A stretch of DNA of 7,142 nt, taken from positions 1 through 7,142 of the forward strand of contig CAAEEE010000381.1 of NCBI GenBank assembly GCA_900754805.1, in the 5' to 3' direction. The stretch is from Clostridia bacterium (GTDB taxonomy: Bacteria > Bacillota > Clostridia > Peptostreptococcales > Anaerovoracaceae). Below the pieces are notes generated by a model. That model made no database searches. It had not been told where the DNA came from and was given only the letters and a program-made list of their open reading frames with translations. The translations under genes and the position numbers were made by a program. Shown here piece after piece: positions 6,331-7,142 of this stretch; positions within the stretch are counted from its first letter, which is position 1; each line of letters opens with the position of its first letter.

Positions 6331-7107
6331 ATGATTAAATTTTTTGTAGCACCTGATGCGGTCTGCGGGGCTGATATTTATTTGGACAAGTCTGAGGACA
6401 TTCGGCACTTGATCAGGGTTTTGCGGGCAAAAACCGGCGATGCGGTTGTAATTTCGGACGGCATGGACTGGGAATATGAAACGGAAATTGCCGCAATCGA
6501 TGCAGACTGCGTGAGACTGCGCATTCTGGACAAGCAGAAATTTGCGACGGAGCCGCGTGTGCGCGTGAGCCTGTATCAGGGTATTCCGAAGGCCTCTAAG
6601 ATGGAGATCATTATTCAGAAAACCGTTGAGATGGGCGTGGATACAATCATCCCGACCTTCATGGAGCGCACCGTCGTGGTCGATAAAGGGCAGTTCGCTA
6701 AGAAGCTTTCGCGCTGGCAGAAAATCAGCGACGAAGCGGTCAAGCAGTGCAAGCGGGGGATGATTCCCGAAGTCAGAGCACCGCTTTTATTCGCAGAGGT
6801 TTTAAAGGAGCTTGCAGCCGATTACGACCTAATAATCTGTCCATATGAAAACGAAGAAAACCGCACGATGAAGGATTGCCTGCGGGAATTTGCCGCGCAG
6901 GAACATCAAGTGGATTCCAACGACAAAGCGCCTAAAATTGCGGTTCTTATCGGTCCGGAAGGCGGATTCAGCGAGAAGGAAATCGAAAAGCTTAAAGAAG
7001 TGCCCGATGGCACAGTGCAGCTTGTGTCGCTGGGAAAGACCATTCTCAGGACGGAAACGGCGGGGCTTGCGGCACTTGCGATGATTATGTACGAAATGGA
7101 GCTATAA
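6331..7107 (+). CDS. rsmE: 16S rRNA (uracil(1498)-N3)-methyltransferase RsmE
   Basis: This 258-residue SPOUT-class enzyme methylates N3 of U1498 in 16S rRNA, using S-adenosylmethionine. The N-terminal PUA-like RNA-binding domain (about 1-72) shows the family pattern HLIRVLRAKTGDAVVISDG (about residues 26-46). The C-terminal trefoil-knot methyltransferase domain includes YQGIPKASKMEIIIQKTVEMGV (about 87-108), the SAM-binding LIGPEGGFSEKE (206-217) and the knot segment SLGKTILRTETAGLAAL (233-249). All are intact and the length is normal. AGAGGGAG at 6317-6324 lies six bases before ATG 6331. It follows prmA by 32 bases with no terminator between, so the two are probably cotranscribed, and transcription appears to continue into the next gene. 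Confidence 0.95.
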   Translation: MIKFFVAPDAVCGADIYLDKSEDIRHLIRVLRAKTGDAVVISDGMDWEYETEIAAIDADCVRLRILDKQKFATEPRVRVSLYQGIPKASKMEIIIQKTVEMGVDTIIPTFMERTVVVDKGQFAKKLSRWQKISDEAVKQCKRGMIPEVRAPLLFAEVLKELAADYDLIICPYENEENRTMKDCLREFAAQEHQVDSNDKAPKIAVLIGPEGGFSEKEIEKLKEVPDGTVQLVSLGKTILRTETAGLAALAMIMYEMEL

Positions 7108-7126
7108 AGGGGGATAGAAATTAATT

Positions 7127-7142
7127 ATGAATCTTTTACAGA
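7127..7142 (+). CDS. probable start of a downstream gene, cut by window edge
   Basis: Twenty bases after the rsmE stop, ATG 7127 opens a frame reading MNLLQ to the window end. A purine-rich AAGGGGGA (7107-7114) precedes it at a rather long distance of 12 bases. In many Firmicutes the gene after prmA-rsmE is a MiaB-like tRNA methylthiotransferase (mtaB), but five codons cannot identify it. No terminator lies between, consistent with an operon. Confidence 0.4.

Overview
The window reads as a chromosomal segment of a strictly anaerobic Bacillota, most likely class Clostridia. The reasons are a trimeric [FeFe]-hydrogenase operon of the HydABC/Hnd type, strong AGGAGG-like ribosome binding sites, moderate base composition, and an adjacent prmA-rsmE pair in the usual Firmicutes order. 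I cannot name a genus.

Layout. Positions 1-63 hold the 5' part of a tRNA-Ser(GGA) gene on the minus strand, cut by the window edge. A short AT-rich spacer carries a plausible minus-strand promoter for that tRNA and a plus-strand promoter for the next operon. Positions 265-4369 hold hydC, hydB and hydA, tightly packed on the plus strand. A convergent MerR-family regulator with a BmrR/GyrI-like effector domain lies on the minus strand at 4366-5196, and its stop codon overlaps the hydA stop. A 136-base divergent intergenic region (5197-5332) holds promoter elements for merR and prmA and an imperfect inverted repeat. Then come prmA (5333-6298), rsmE (6331-7107) and the probable first codons of another co-directional gene at the right edge.

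How the genes work together. HydC (NuoE-like, [2Fe-2S]), HydB (NuoF-like, FMN and NAD(P)H site, many Fe-S clusters) and HydA (H-cluster catalytic subunit) would form a soluble hydrogenase coupling H2 to pyridine nucleotide, probably together with ferredoxin by electron bifurcation/confurcation. The maturases HydE, HydF and HydG are not in the window. PrmA and RsmE are housekeeping methyltransferases acting on ribosomal protein L11 and on 16S rRNA. The MerR protein has no target gene in the window other than itself and perhaps prmA.

I found no convincing novel system. The observations most worth following are a Cys-to-Ser change at an H-cluster ligand position in HydA (TSCSPGW where CpI has TSCCPGW), the overlapping stops of hydA and merR with no terminator space, and a dyad element between the divergent merR and prmA promoters.
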